A DNA stretch of 20,675 bases, taken from Cyclostephanos tholiformis (lineage: Eukaryota; Bacillariophyta; Thalassiosirophyceae; Thalassiosirales; Thalassiosiraceae). Location: assembly GCA_036939975.1 (NCBI GenBank), contig JALLPB010000464.1, positions 1-20,675 on the forward strand, written 5' to 3'. The translations under genes and the position numbers were made by a program. Within the stretch, counting starts at the first letter, position 1. Each line of letters opens with the position of its first letter. The notes beneath the pieces are model-generated. The model saw nothing but the letters and a program-made list of their open reading frames with translations. It had not been told where the DNA came from and made no database searches. Below, piece by piece: positions 9,337-17,740 of this stretch.

Positions 9337-10333
9337 TCAGTACCACATGGTCGTTCCATGATGTATACCGAGTTGACAGCGGGAATCGAGGACGTTCCCA
9401 CAGTCCTTGAAGATCCCGGTATGATGGGCGAAGATCTTCCACAATGTATGAATCGACGAGCGTTCGTCACCCCAAGTCACGCGTTGCCAGTTCTCGCAGG
9501 GGAGGATCCTGATCCTATCCGAGGCGGTGGACGGGGGGGGGGGGATACGACGAGGACGTGGCGATATGATGATGATGATGATGACGATGATGATATATAC
9601 GTATCGCCTCGTCGAGCATTCTCGGTCCCGTCACGTAAATGGGATCCCTCGATCCCGTTAACGTTCGTCGGACGATGACGTCCCAAGCGATCGGCCACAG
9701 TTCATGCTTGGGGGGGGAGCTCATGAGGCTATTTTGGGTCCGTTCAAGGTGGTGGGAGAACGATTGTATTATCGCCGGTACGTCGTCGGGGAGACGATCC
9801 CAAAAGTTCGCGAGGACCTCGTAATCCATGTCCACGTACAGCCCGCCGTGCTTGTGCAGGATGAAATACCTCGCGGCGTCGACGCGCATTATGGGATGGG
9901 GAAGGCTCGAATATACGTCGAGGAAATCCGGATAATCCCCATATATCAATTCCTCCATCATCGAGTCCGTCCATAGCACGTACTCGTGTTCGGGGAAAGC
10001 GGCATGAATCCCGTCTCGCCATCGCGCGTACTCGGCCGGTAAGACCTCCGACTTCCACTGCTGGTGGATGATACGCGGCAGTCGGGGATTCGACGCGATG
10101 ATGGGAGCGAGATTATCGAGGATGACGCAGGGATCCTCCTCCCCCCCCCCGTGGACGTATCTTCGCACCATCCGACGAAATGAAGAGACGACGATGACGA
10201 CGACGACGATGACGACGATGACGACGAGGGGGAATAGAACGCGCGGCAGATTCATTAGCAGACGCGGTCGATTTCGGTCGAGGGCGATATTCAGGAAGCG
10301 TCCGCCGCCGCGGGACCACCGTCGTGATCTCAT
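9337..10333 (-). CDS. GT32-family glycosyltransferase (OCH1-like), apparent frameshift
   Basis: Type II membrane glycosyltransferase with a DXD motif, a family that moves sugars such as mannose from nucleotide donors in the Golgi. From ATG 10333: a basic N-terminus, one Val/Ile helix (about residues 32-51), PRIIHQQWK (86-94), WTDSMMEELI, RVDAARYFILHKHGGLYVDMD with DXD at 168-170, then TGPRMLDEAI. A His tract and four Pro codons follow and the frame stops at 9515-9517 (272 residues). The expected continuation (RIRILPCENWQRV, and a closing IHHGTTMW-like end) lies in another frame and stops at 9337-9339. The switch coincides with 12 C (minus strand) at 9533-9544; 11 or 14 would keep one frame. 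I read this as one gene with a homopolymer length error or a recent indel. It is divergent from the AKR gene. Confidence 0.82.
9533..9544. repeat. 12-nt G/C homopolymer at the GT32 frame break
   Basis: Twelve G on the plus strand (C on the coding strand) encode Pro codons. The GT32 frame changes here: codons before it read the DXD domain, and the conserved LPCENW segment after it is in the frame that would need one base fewer or two more. Confidence 0.75.
9566..9594. repeat. ATG/CAT triplet microsatellite
   Basis: A run of GAT/ATG triplets on the plus strand encodes a His-rich tract (HHRHHHHHH) on the minus strand in the GT32 gene, between TGPRML and the downstream conserved block. Confidence 0.85.
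10187..10225. repeat. GAC/GAT triplet repeat encoding the GT32 membrane helix
   Basis: Thirteen consecutive GAC or GAT triplets on the plus strand read as GTC/ATC (Val/Ile) on the coding strand and make up most of the GT32 signal anchor (residues 37-49). Confidence 0.85.
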
Positions 10334-10720
10334 CGTTTGATTTTTTTTATAATTTTTGGTTGGGGTGGGGTGGGGGGCACGATATTATATTATCCGGGGA
10401 TGAAAAGGGGAAGTGAAATGATGAGGTTGTTGTGTTGGGAGTTGTGTGATCCATGTTGGGGCAATTGATCCTTACGCACGATTCTGCGTAGGATCTACTA
10501 CGAAAAATGGCATCGCACTGATGGTGCGCCCAAAAAAAGACCCAAATGTGTCTACGTTGGAACAATACAAAAACTATTTTTACTACTTTAGCATTTTTAG
10601 CTACCTTTTTATAAGAAAGCATGTCGTGAGCCATTGCTTCAGCAGCGTATTCAACGGTAAAGGTGGGCAGCCTTGAGAGTGTCTGTCCCTCGCCCTTTTT
10701 TTGGAAGAGTTTTGCCACAC
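10334..10720. other. divergent intergenic region between GT32 and AKR
   Basis: Both promoters must lie within these 387 nt. It has G-rich stretches at 10361-10377. A hairpin at 10467-10495 pairs GATCC-TACGCA with TGCGTA-GGATC (one bulged base, 6-nt loop), and a second pairs CGCAC with GTGCG at 10514-10528. No supported coding frame is present. Confidence 0.5.
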
Positions 10721-13025
10721 ATGACGTACGAGCACAAGATACTCATACGCACAATGACGATCACCCCTCCCCCCAGCCAGCTTGTCCACCGAGCTGCATC
10801 CCTTATCTTCTCCGAGGATGCGTTGTACGGCGTCGCATCGTCGATTCTACTCGACCAGGAAGGGCGTCGTGATCAGTCCGGCTCGTCGTCATCAAGGAGG
10901 GCGTCGATCGTTAAGCGGTACGGATCCTTCGACCTGGGATCGTCGAGTCCGAGCGGTGGACCGGACGACGATGCGGTAATAGAGGTGGCACGATCCTTCC
11001 TCGCCGGTGCATGTCCCGACCTCCTGAATATTATCGACAACAATGAAGGCGGCGGCGGCGGCGGCGGCGGCGACGCGCGGGATCGGCTCCTAAAGGTCGG
11101 ACGCAGCCTCAACGCAACCCTACGTGAGACTCTTTTCTTTTCGCCCTCCCCACTTGGCTTTAGTCCGTCACATGTATTTATTCCTAACACTCGACAAATA
11201 ACGTTCTGTTTCATCCTTGTCAAAAAAATACAACGATTAGGCTACGGCCAAGCGGCCATTGAGAGGATGGAAAGGGGGGAAAGCGCCATGATGGATATTT
11301 GGTCGGACGAGGAGATGGAACGTATCGTCGCATCTCGCTCGACGATCGCCGGGGCTAGCCTACGACGACTCGCGACGGAGTGCGCCGACCTCGCCAAGCT
11401 ACTCTCGAGCTCCCCTCCCAACAAGGTCCCGAAAGTACGATACGGAAGGACTAGCATAGACATGCCGATTGTATCCCTCGGTTGCATGAGATTCCAACAA
11501 ACTTGGAATTCCGAGTCGGTATCGTCGTCGGACCAGGTCGATGAGGCTTGTCAGGACAACTTAATTCGTATACTTAGGCATGCGGTGAAATGCGGCGTCA
11601 ATCACATCGAGACCGCGAGAGGATACGGATGTTCCGAATTGCAGATCGGCATGGCCCTGCGTACGCTATTCGACGAGGGGACGTGCAAACGCGAGGACCT
11701 CATCATACAGACTAAGGGGGGCATTTCTTCGTCCACGACCAAGAAGGATTACAAAATGCAGATACTCGATCAGATCGAACGATTGGGATTGGACTACGTC
11801 GACCTGTTCAGCGTTCACGGGGCGAATACGTCCGATCATCACGATTGGCTCTTTCATCGGAGCGAGGAGGACGGCGGGAAATTGATCGAGGCCGTTAGGG
11901 AGCTTAGAGATGAAGGCAAAGTCCGTTGGATTGGCTTCTCGACCCATGCTCCCGCTCATGTGATACGTAGGCTCATCGAGACCGATGCGTTCGATTACGT
12001 CAACCGTGAGTATTCATGCATTCAACTCCCCCCCCCGCCCCCCCCAAACCCCCAACTCGTGTCAACTCACAAAATTCATTCCTCCCTCCCGCGTTGTCAC
12101 TGTCGTCCTCCTCTCAGTGCACTACCACTTCATGGGGTCGTATACCGCCAGTGGTGATGGCGACGCCAATTTCGAGGGCAACCTCGACAACGTCCGACTC
12201 GCGCACGAGCACGACATGGGCGTGTTCGTCATATCAGCCTTTGACAAGGGCGGCCGACTGTACGCGCCATCCCATCTCATTCGTGAATTGACCTTGCCGG
12301 AGATGGAGCCCATGGAGTACGGCGCCGCCTGGCTTTGGCATCACGACCGGCATCGCCGGGGGGTCGGAGGCGATGCGCCTCCGGCACCTATACACACCAT
12401 TGTATGCGGCGCCGCTAGGCCGAGCGACCTGGACCAGCCGGTCCTCGCGGCGATACGCTCGAGAACGGACGAGGGCATGACGGACTTTGAAGCGATCGAG
12501 TCTCGCATCCGTGACCGGACAAATCGCGTCCTAGGCGAGGAATGGGCGTTGACATGGCATTTGGGCCTGCCCAACTACACGCAGAGCAATGATCGCGGAT
12601 TCCAGATTGGGAACATGGTATGGCTATACAACGTCGTGAGAATGTATGGAATGCTAAATTACGCGAAGGACAGGTACGCCACGCTGGTTGGAAATTCTTC
12701 CAAATGGGATCCTAACAAGACGTGGAAGCAGAACGTATTCGCTAGCCCTGGCTTCAATTGGATGCCTGGTTGCGCCTACGATCCGTCCCACGACTATGGC
12801 CCCGACTTGAAAGACGTTCCTGAGGGGAACAGAGAGCGCATATTGGAAGCGATGGAGTTTGTTCACAATTGGTGCTGTCCTAACAAATCTAAATCGATGT
12901 TGTTGGAGACCGGAGCGGATGATGGAACAAAGGACGAGGACAATGGAGAAAGGTGGGTGATTCCCTTGGAATGGCAGGTGGCTTATGACATGCGACCTTG
13001 GACTGCTTTTCCCGAACGTGGATAA
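10721..13025 (+). CDS. aldo/keto reductase, cyanobacterial-type, with N-terminal extension
   Basis: Three exons (10721-11123, 11241-12005, 12118-13025) encode about 691 residues; ATG 10721 is the first in the frame, with another at 10754. Aldo/keto reductases reduce carbonyls using NAD(P)H. The N-terminal ~200 residues are unrecognised, with a poly-Gly tract from GGC triplets. The barrel starts near RYGRTSIDMPIVSLGCMRF (from 201). The usual catalytic positions are visible: HIETARGYG (E258 where most AKRs have Asp; Y263), QTKGG (K293) and VHG (H327). After the barrel come GLPNYTQ...NMVWLYN, MLNYAKDRY and GFNWMPG, the C-terminal region of cyanobacterial COG1453-like AKRs, but without a CxxCxxC iron-sulfur motif. 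Substrate unknown. Confidence 0.85.
11124..11240 (+). other. AKR intron 1 (117 nt, stop-free, multiple of three)
   Basis: Donor GTGAGA, acceptor GATTAG, pyrimidine- and AT-richer than the exons. Phase 1 joining gives NATLRYGQAAIERM, a clean helix. The intron is 39 codons long with no stop in frame, so a retained transcript would still code for a longer protein. Confidence 0.75.
12006..12117 (+). other. AKR intron 2 (112 nt)
   Basis: Donor GTGAGT and acceptor CTCTCAG. Phase 1 joining gives DYVNLHYHFMG, the expected barrel strand. It contains two C-runs (12028-12036 and 12038-12045). Confidence 0.9.
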
Positions 13026-13335
13026 AGAACGATGGGCCTGGCCGTTATGCATTCACTCGTCGCGATCGGAACTCGAGCGAATGAAACATGGTCGCCCCTA
13101 CCCAGAGTATTTACCCACCCAAAGCGACTGTGTAAATCACTTGAGGGAAAAATGTAGTCCCTACTAGTAGCGTAGGAATAGATCAACCCGCCTTCATAAG
13201 AACAAAGTTAAGTCAGTTATTTCGTTAAAGCAAGAAGGCCACCATGATAATTTCCGCTGATTTTTGATTCTTGTATTACTCTGCCACTGCCCATCAGAAA
13301 CTGATGCGTCGGGGGGTCCTTTGGTTGACGCGGCA

Positions 13336-13616
13336 ATGGCGACAATGATATCTCCGCAAGTTATCATCAAGCTGCGTAAGTTATCATCGTGGCCCTCGTC
13401 TCAACTAACAACACCCTCTTCCCCGTGGTATTTTGTCCTCCTTTGCATGAACTGCAGGTATTAGAAATATGATGATGTTGCCATTTTTGCCAATGTGCAG
13501 ATAGCGCTACTGTGAACTTTAAGATTGCGAGGGACACCCATGTTTGGCTCAATTCATGCAAGAATTACAACCTTGCTCTTGCCAGGAAAGTCATACTGGA
13601 GGAGAAGGTGAGCTGA
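13336..13616 (+). other. possible small two-exon frame or 5' part of the hAT relic
   Basis: ATG 13336 leads to a consensus donor GTAAGT at 13376. Joining to the acceptor GTGCAG ending at 13500 keeps the frame (phase 1) through ATVNFKIARDTHVWLNSCKN to TGA 13614-13616, for 51 residues. I do not recognise the product. It lies directly before the hAT-like segments and may be a decayed 5' part of that element. The 13026-13335 stretch before it is AKR 3' flank with no gene seen. Confidence 0.25.
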
Positions 13617-14437
13617 AAGGTCTCGTTACTACGAAGGTAGTTGCTCGTGGTGCCCATGTTCGGAAATATGCTGCTGTGTGTCCTAAGCTGACCAATGTGA
13701 GCGCGAAGAGTGAAGTCACTCGTCAATGGCTTGACGCAGCTATTACTATGAAACAGCATATCAAGATCCAGCCATTCTTGGTTGATGGGATCATTAGGAA
13801 GAATGTGTGGAGATATCCTTCATGGACAAGTTGGAGTACAACTACAACTACATGCGCCGTATCAGAGGCTGCTCTGAGGCTTTGCAAAAGCCAGGGCGTT
13901 CACTTCAAGAATGTCAATTGATGTTAAGCCTTCTCGCTGGAAAAGTGCAAGGCAATAAAGGTGTTGGGGGATTTTTGTTTGAAAAATGCAACCTAGAATT
14001 GAAGTATTTGTCTCCAAAGAATGGGTTGTCTACTAATCCTGACTTTGTGACTGGTGTTGCCAAAATCCAGAGTGGAACGGACCATGACGCAGGCAAAGAA
14101 GTGATCATGCAAGGATTCCATAAAGGATCAAATAAGGGATAAGAATCGGACCTGATGGTGGAGAGTGGTGAAGGGTATTTTTTCCTGAAGGAGTTTGAGA
14201 AAGCTAAAAAAACAAAGGACGAAGAATCTAGCGGCCAGAGTGACTATAGTGACTGCAATTTCATCACTAGGCACCGGGAGTGCTACGGTTGTCGAAAGTC
14301 TTTGGAGTACGTATGTTGCATTTTATTCCAAGAGGCGTCGTGGTATGTCTCCATTCACGGCTGAAATGATTCTATTCCTCAAGAAGAATAAAGATCTTTG
14401 GGGGATTAAGGACGTTGTGAGATCCAATCAGAGGTAA
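13544..14437 (+). pseudogene. degenerate hAT-family transposase
   Basis: Successive frames carry pieces in the order expected for a hAT transposase. In frame of 13544: HVRKYAAVCPKLTNV then EVTRQWLDAAITMKQHIKIQPFL, like the TRW-containing core. In the frame of 13807: FMDKLE, ALQKPGRSLQEC and NPDFVTGVAKIQSG. After 14155: SDYSDCNFI. In the frame of 14195: GTGSATVVESLWS, RRRGMSPFTAEMILFLKKNKDLW, which resembles the hAT C-terminal dimerisation domain. At least three frame changes (near 13810, 14120-14150 and 14262) separate them, so it cannot make a full protein. No terminal inverted repeats or 8-bp target duplication were identified. hAT transposases move DNA by cut and paste. Confidence 0.7.
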
Positions 14438-14978
14438 ATTTAAAGCTGACAGAAGTGAAAGAGTAGGGGAAAAGATTGCGGAGCACGAGGAGTTCATGGA
14501 CGATCTCGCAGGGTAAAAGACTTATGACTGGTTGGTTTGGTAGTAGGAGTAGATATTCTATGTTGATATCGTAGAATTGAGCAATTAATTGCAATGAACA
14601 ATTATGCCAATTAATTAATTACACTGCCTCCGGACCGACAATCAATTCACAATTCATTGTTTCTGGGGTATGCCCCCTAGTCCCCCAATCCTCTCCTCTC
14701 CAGAATATGAGCGCTGTCGCCAATGAACTGGGCTCTATGATGGCACCATGCCCATCTTGACAAATAAAAAGACTTTCTTGCCCCCCCACTCCAGTACATG
14801 CAAACGCATGTCGACAAGGCACAGGCGGTGTTGGCACAGAAGCATATTCAACAACTGGAGTGACAGGATTGTGTAGAAAGGGCAGAGTTGGACTTGTAAG
14901 ATAGTCAACAAAATTTATTGGATACCAGCAAAGAAATACTTTTATTGACAGGAAGTTGACAAAGAGACATGGAAGACA
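14438..14978. other. no supported gene; AT-rich palindromic patch
   Basis: Nothing recognisable is encoded. Near 14581-14622 there are overlapping AATTAATT palindromes. A 7-nt C-run lies at 14781-14787. The minus strand is open for about 144 codons at 14619-15053 but lacks an ATG near its start, so I do not call it. Confidence 0.5.
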
Positions 14979-15279
14979 ATGAAAACGGAGCAGGAACTGA
15001 ACAAAACACATATTCAACTGCAGAAGAAGAACTTCATACCAAAGACAGTGCAAGATACTGAGATATCGTTAACTATGGAGGCACAGACACTAATTAGAAA
15101 CCTGGAAGAAATTATCGAAGAAAGGAAAGAGTTAGAGGCAATACGCTCAGTCGACAACGGAGGAGCTCGAGGAGAAGCAGGCGAAGGATCGAGAGAGAAT
15201 GAAGAGGCAATACGCTCAGTTGACAATGGAGGAGCTCAATGAGAGGCGGGCGAAGAATCAAGCGAGTATATCGGAATAG
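14979..15279 (+). pseudogene. coiled-coil coding relic with a 23-residue repeat
   Basis: An ATG frame from 14979 gives a charged helical segment (LIRNLEEIIEERKELE). Around 15133 the protein-like signal moves to another frame, open from 15136 to TAG 15277-15279: RQYAQSTTEELEEKQAKDRERMK then RQYAQLTMEELNERRAKNQ. This is two copies of a 23-residue unit of the general form [RY]A-x-[MT]-xxEE-x-RR. Such units occur in tandem near the N-termini of some eukaryotic proteins, including some transposon-associated ones. The frame change suggests decay. Parent gene unknown. Confidence 0.4.
15135..15272 (+). repeat. 69-bp tandem repeat, two copies
   Basis: The unit beginning GAGGCAATACGCTCAGT starts at 15135 and again at 15204, a period of 69 bp (23 codons). 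Copies differ at a few positions, more so in the second half. Confidence 0.8.
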
Positions 15280-15360
15280 TATTATATTATTATTATTGAT
15301 GATATGGTGTATTATTGTGTTAGTGAGACTACCATTCTTTTCACCACCGATGCTCGAAGG

Positions 15361-15468
15361 AAGGCTCCGTCGGTTTGGCCCTATCCATCATTGCACCACC
15401 CATCAACCACCAGGAAGGCTCTGTCGGTTCGGCCCCATCCATCATTGCACCACCCATCAACCACCCGC
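15361..15468 (+). repeat. 54-bp tandem duplication
   Basis: Units start at 15361 and 15415 with AAGGCT, and share CATCATTGCACCACCCATCA. They differ at only a few positions (for example CCGT/CTGT, TTTGG/TTCGG). A period divisible by three fits but does not prove coding. No gene could be assigned in 15280-15801. Confidence 0.85.
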
Positions 15469-15689
15469 ATCAAAGGTTTGGCCGAAGTGAAAAGGCACGG
15501 AGTGTATTAATCTCGATCGGGAAAGTCGTCGTTTCGGACACGTTCGTGCCCACTCAAGCATCGTTTCATCAGTCAAGACAGGAAAACAAGAATCATCACA
15601 CAAAAGGCTATTGATCTAGCAAGAATATGATATCAAGGGCGATCGTGGGTTTTGCCGCGGTAAAATCGTCATAGGAATGCACACAGTCA

Positions 15690-15705
15690 GGGGGAGGGGG
15701 GGGGG
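15690..15705 (+). repeat. G-rich tract
   Basis: Five G, one A and ten G lie about 100 nt upstream of the CEP131-like start codon. Confidence 0.85.
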
Positions 15706-15801
15706 CAAACTGAGAAAGAGTTTTAAAATTAATTTCATTTCTGATTTTTTTTCACCTTACTGTACCCTCTCACCCCTGACCACATAATATGATGAACCAA
15801 A

Positions 15802-17470
15802 ATGGATTCTCTAGGAGACAAGCTTGTTCACCTCTCTCTTGAAATCGAAGACAGGACAAAATCGGCACATCTACTAAGCCAACTAATCAATGAACAAAGT
15901 TCTTGGCAAAGTAACGAAATTACGAATTTCGAGAATGAGCAAACAGCCACCTTTCAAAAATTTGCAAGTGAAAGCAGCAGTATCCTGTCAAGCATATCAA
16001 ATGCCATCCAATCTTTGGTTGAAAGGAAAAAGTTACTCGAGACTCACCGTGACGAGTTATTGGCTACGCATCAACAGGCAGAAAAGAGGAAGAAAGAGAA
16101 CCTAGATGCCATTAGACGGGAGATTGCAGATGCAAAGGAGGCTGTTCACCAATCCTTCAAGCAAGAAAAGTCCCAAAGAGAAAAGGCATGGTTTGATGCG
16201 AGATTATCAGAGATTGACAAAATAACGTGGAAAGGCATCGAGCCCAATATTTCGCGCCTCGTAAAGAAACACCAGGAGAAGTGCGACGAGATCAAGGCCG
16301 ATTTGCAATTTTCAAAGCAAAAACTCGAACTTCAGTGTGAGAACGATCTTACAGAGCGCGTGCTGGTCTATCAGAGGAATGAGCAACCGCCAAACGCCAT
16401 AGTCCATCAAAGGATCGATTTTGCTAATATGATGGCCCGCGAGCACAACGAGCACGCGATGTGTTTAATGAAGCTCAAGGAAACGCTCATGCAAGAGGAG
16501 GAATCGGCGAAAAATAAGTACTCTTCACAACTTGAGACGTTATCGAAGGACTATTCGGTGACATTGTCAAAGATAAGGTGCTCCTCAAGTGTACAGCGGC
16601 TCGCACAAGATCTCTTTGCAAAGAGAAGTGCAAGGCAGCAAGAATTGGAGTCGAATCTTGCACGCATAGGCAAGGACGTTATTTCCGCTAAGACACAATG
16701 GGAGGTATCATGGATGAAAGAGTCTGCAGCGAGAATCGAGAAGAATATGAGCATGAAAATGGAGGACCTCCTGAGGTGGAGATCGTCCGAAATAGACAGT
16801 CTCATCCGTCAAAGCCTATTCGACCAAGGGACTTCTGAATCATCATCAGATAATGATGTTCAGCTGACTTCTTCGAATGATGACAATGCCACGGTATTGC
16901 AAGAAAGCATAAGGAAACATCAAACCGTGAACAGAGCAACTAAGGAAAAGATCGTCGCTTTGGCCCACAGTAAAGCTGATCTCCTCACTAGAATGGGCAA
17001 GGTCGAAGAAGACCTCAGCATCGTCAACGGCAAGTTAAATGATATAGCATGCAAAATCGAGAGCGAGAAGTTGCGGCATGCGAACATCATAAGTGAAACC
17101 TCAAACTATATCACGAGCAGTATTCAATCCATCGTTCGACTTCGATGTGATATTGAGCAGCAAGTAAAGGATGCAACAGAACAGTACAGCAGGGAGCTAA
17201 GGCGAGTAATGGTCGTCGCGTTGCATTTTATAATTGTCGTCGTGCGTTCGTATTCCTTAGAATGAATATGTCTTAACCAGCGACCATAACAAAGCCAAGA
17301 AAAACGTAATGCATGAGCACGAGGCGAAACTCAGCGATCTCGAAACATACGCAACGAAGTCCTCAGATGAAATTAGAGAAAAGTTGCAGAGGGTACGAAA
17401 TTCGATCAAGGAACAGAATGCAATCTTGGTCCGCTCTCAAGCATTGGCTTCTCGATATACAGAAAGTTGA
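15802..17470 (+). CDS. CEP131 (AZI1)-like centriolar/ciliary coiled-coil protein
   Basis: Two exons (15802-17205 and 17261-17470) encode about 537 residues, nearly all predicted helix with long charged coiled coils. The diagnostic part is REKAWFDARLSEIDKITWKG followed by IEPNI and LVKKHQE (residues 126-160), which mirrors the CEP131 signature of REKW, a TxKGLEP block and a helical HK-x-E run. The later EKNMSMKMEDLLRWRSSEID and C-terminal RSQALASRYTES-like end also follow the CEP131 order. The vertebrate protein is about twice as long; the N-terminal half is missing here. CEP131 works at centriolar satellites and basal bodies in cilium assembly. ATG 15802 is the first of the frame. Its 3' end converges on the PPR gene. 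Confidence 0.72.
17206..17260 (+). other. CEP131-like intron (55 nt)
   Basis: Donor GTAATG (weak after the GTRAG start), acceptor TTCCTTAG, phase 0. After joining, the frame continues as a coiled coil for another 69 residues; read-through stops within 20 codons in hydrophobic sequence unlike the rest. Confidence 0.78.
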
Positions 17471-17740
17471 TACTATGATCTGTTGCATGTCTCTCAATCT
17501 AGCACTTCGCTTTGAATACGTAAAGGGAACTTTGATCCGCCTTCATCATTGACCCGTTCGGTCTACAGTTACTTTCGTAGAGTGGCCGCAGCCGTGATGA
17601 TATTTCTAGTCCCAGCGATCCCTGCATCATATGCACCCTCCTTGGCTCGTATTCCATGGACAAAAAGTAAACCCTCACACCCCATCATGCCTCGCAGCGG
17701 AGATAATATGTCAAGTCGTTTCAATGTGCATCACCATTAT
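17471..17740. other. convergent intergenic region
   Basis: It lies between the stop codons of the CEP131-like gene (plus) and the PPR gene (minus). No coding frame, RNA gene or repeat was supported; presumably the two 3' UTRs. Confidence 0.5.

Noticed and set aside
10141..10150. Second frameshift in GT32 at the 10-nt C run
   Set aside because: The GT32 frame is continuous through it from the membrane anchor to the IIHQQWK motif.
14581..14640. AT-rich palindromes and ACACTG as a hAT terminal inverted repeat
   Set aside because: No matching partner was found 5' of the transposase relic.
14619..15053. Minus-strand 144-codon frame
   Set aside because: No ATG near the start, Cys/Phe/Leu-rich without domain features, and it overlaps better-supported plus-strand repeat coding.
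15135..15468. Tandem repeats as a CRISPR array
   Set aside because: Units are adjacent with no unique spacers, only two copies each, and the genome is eukaryotic.
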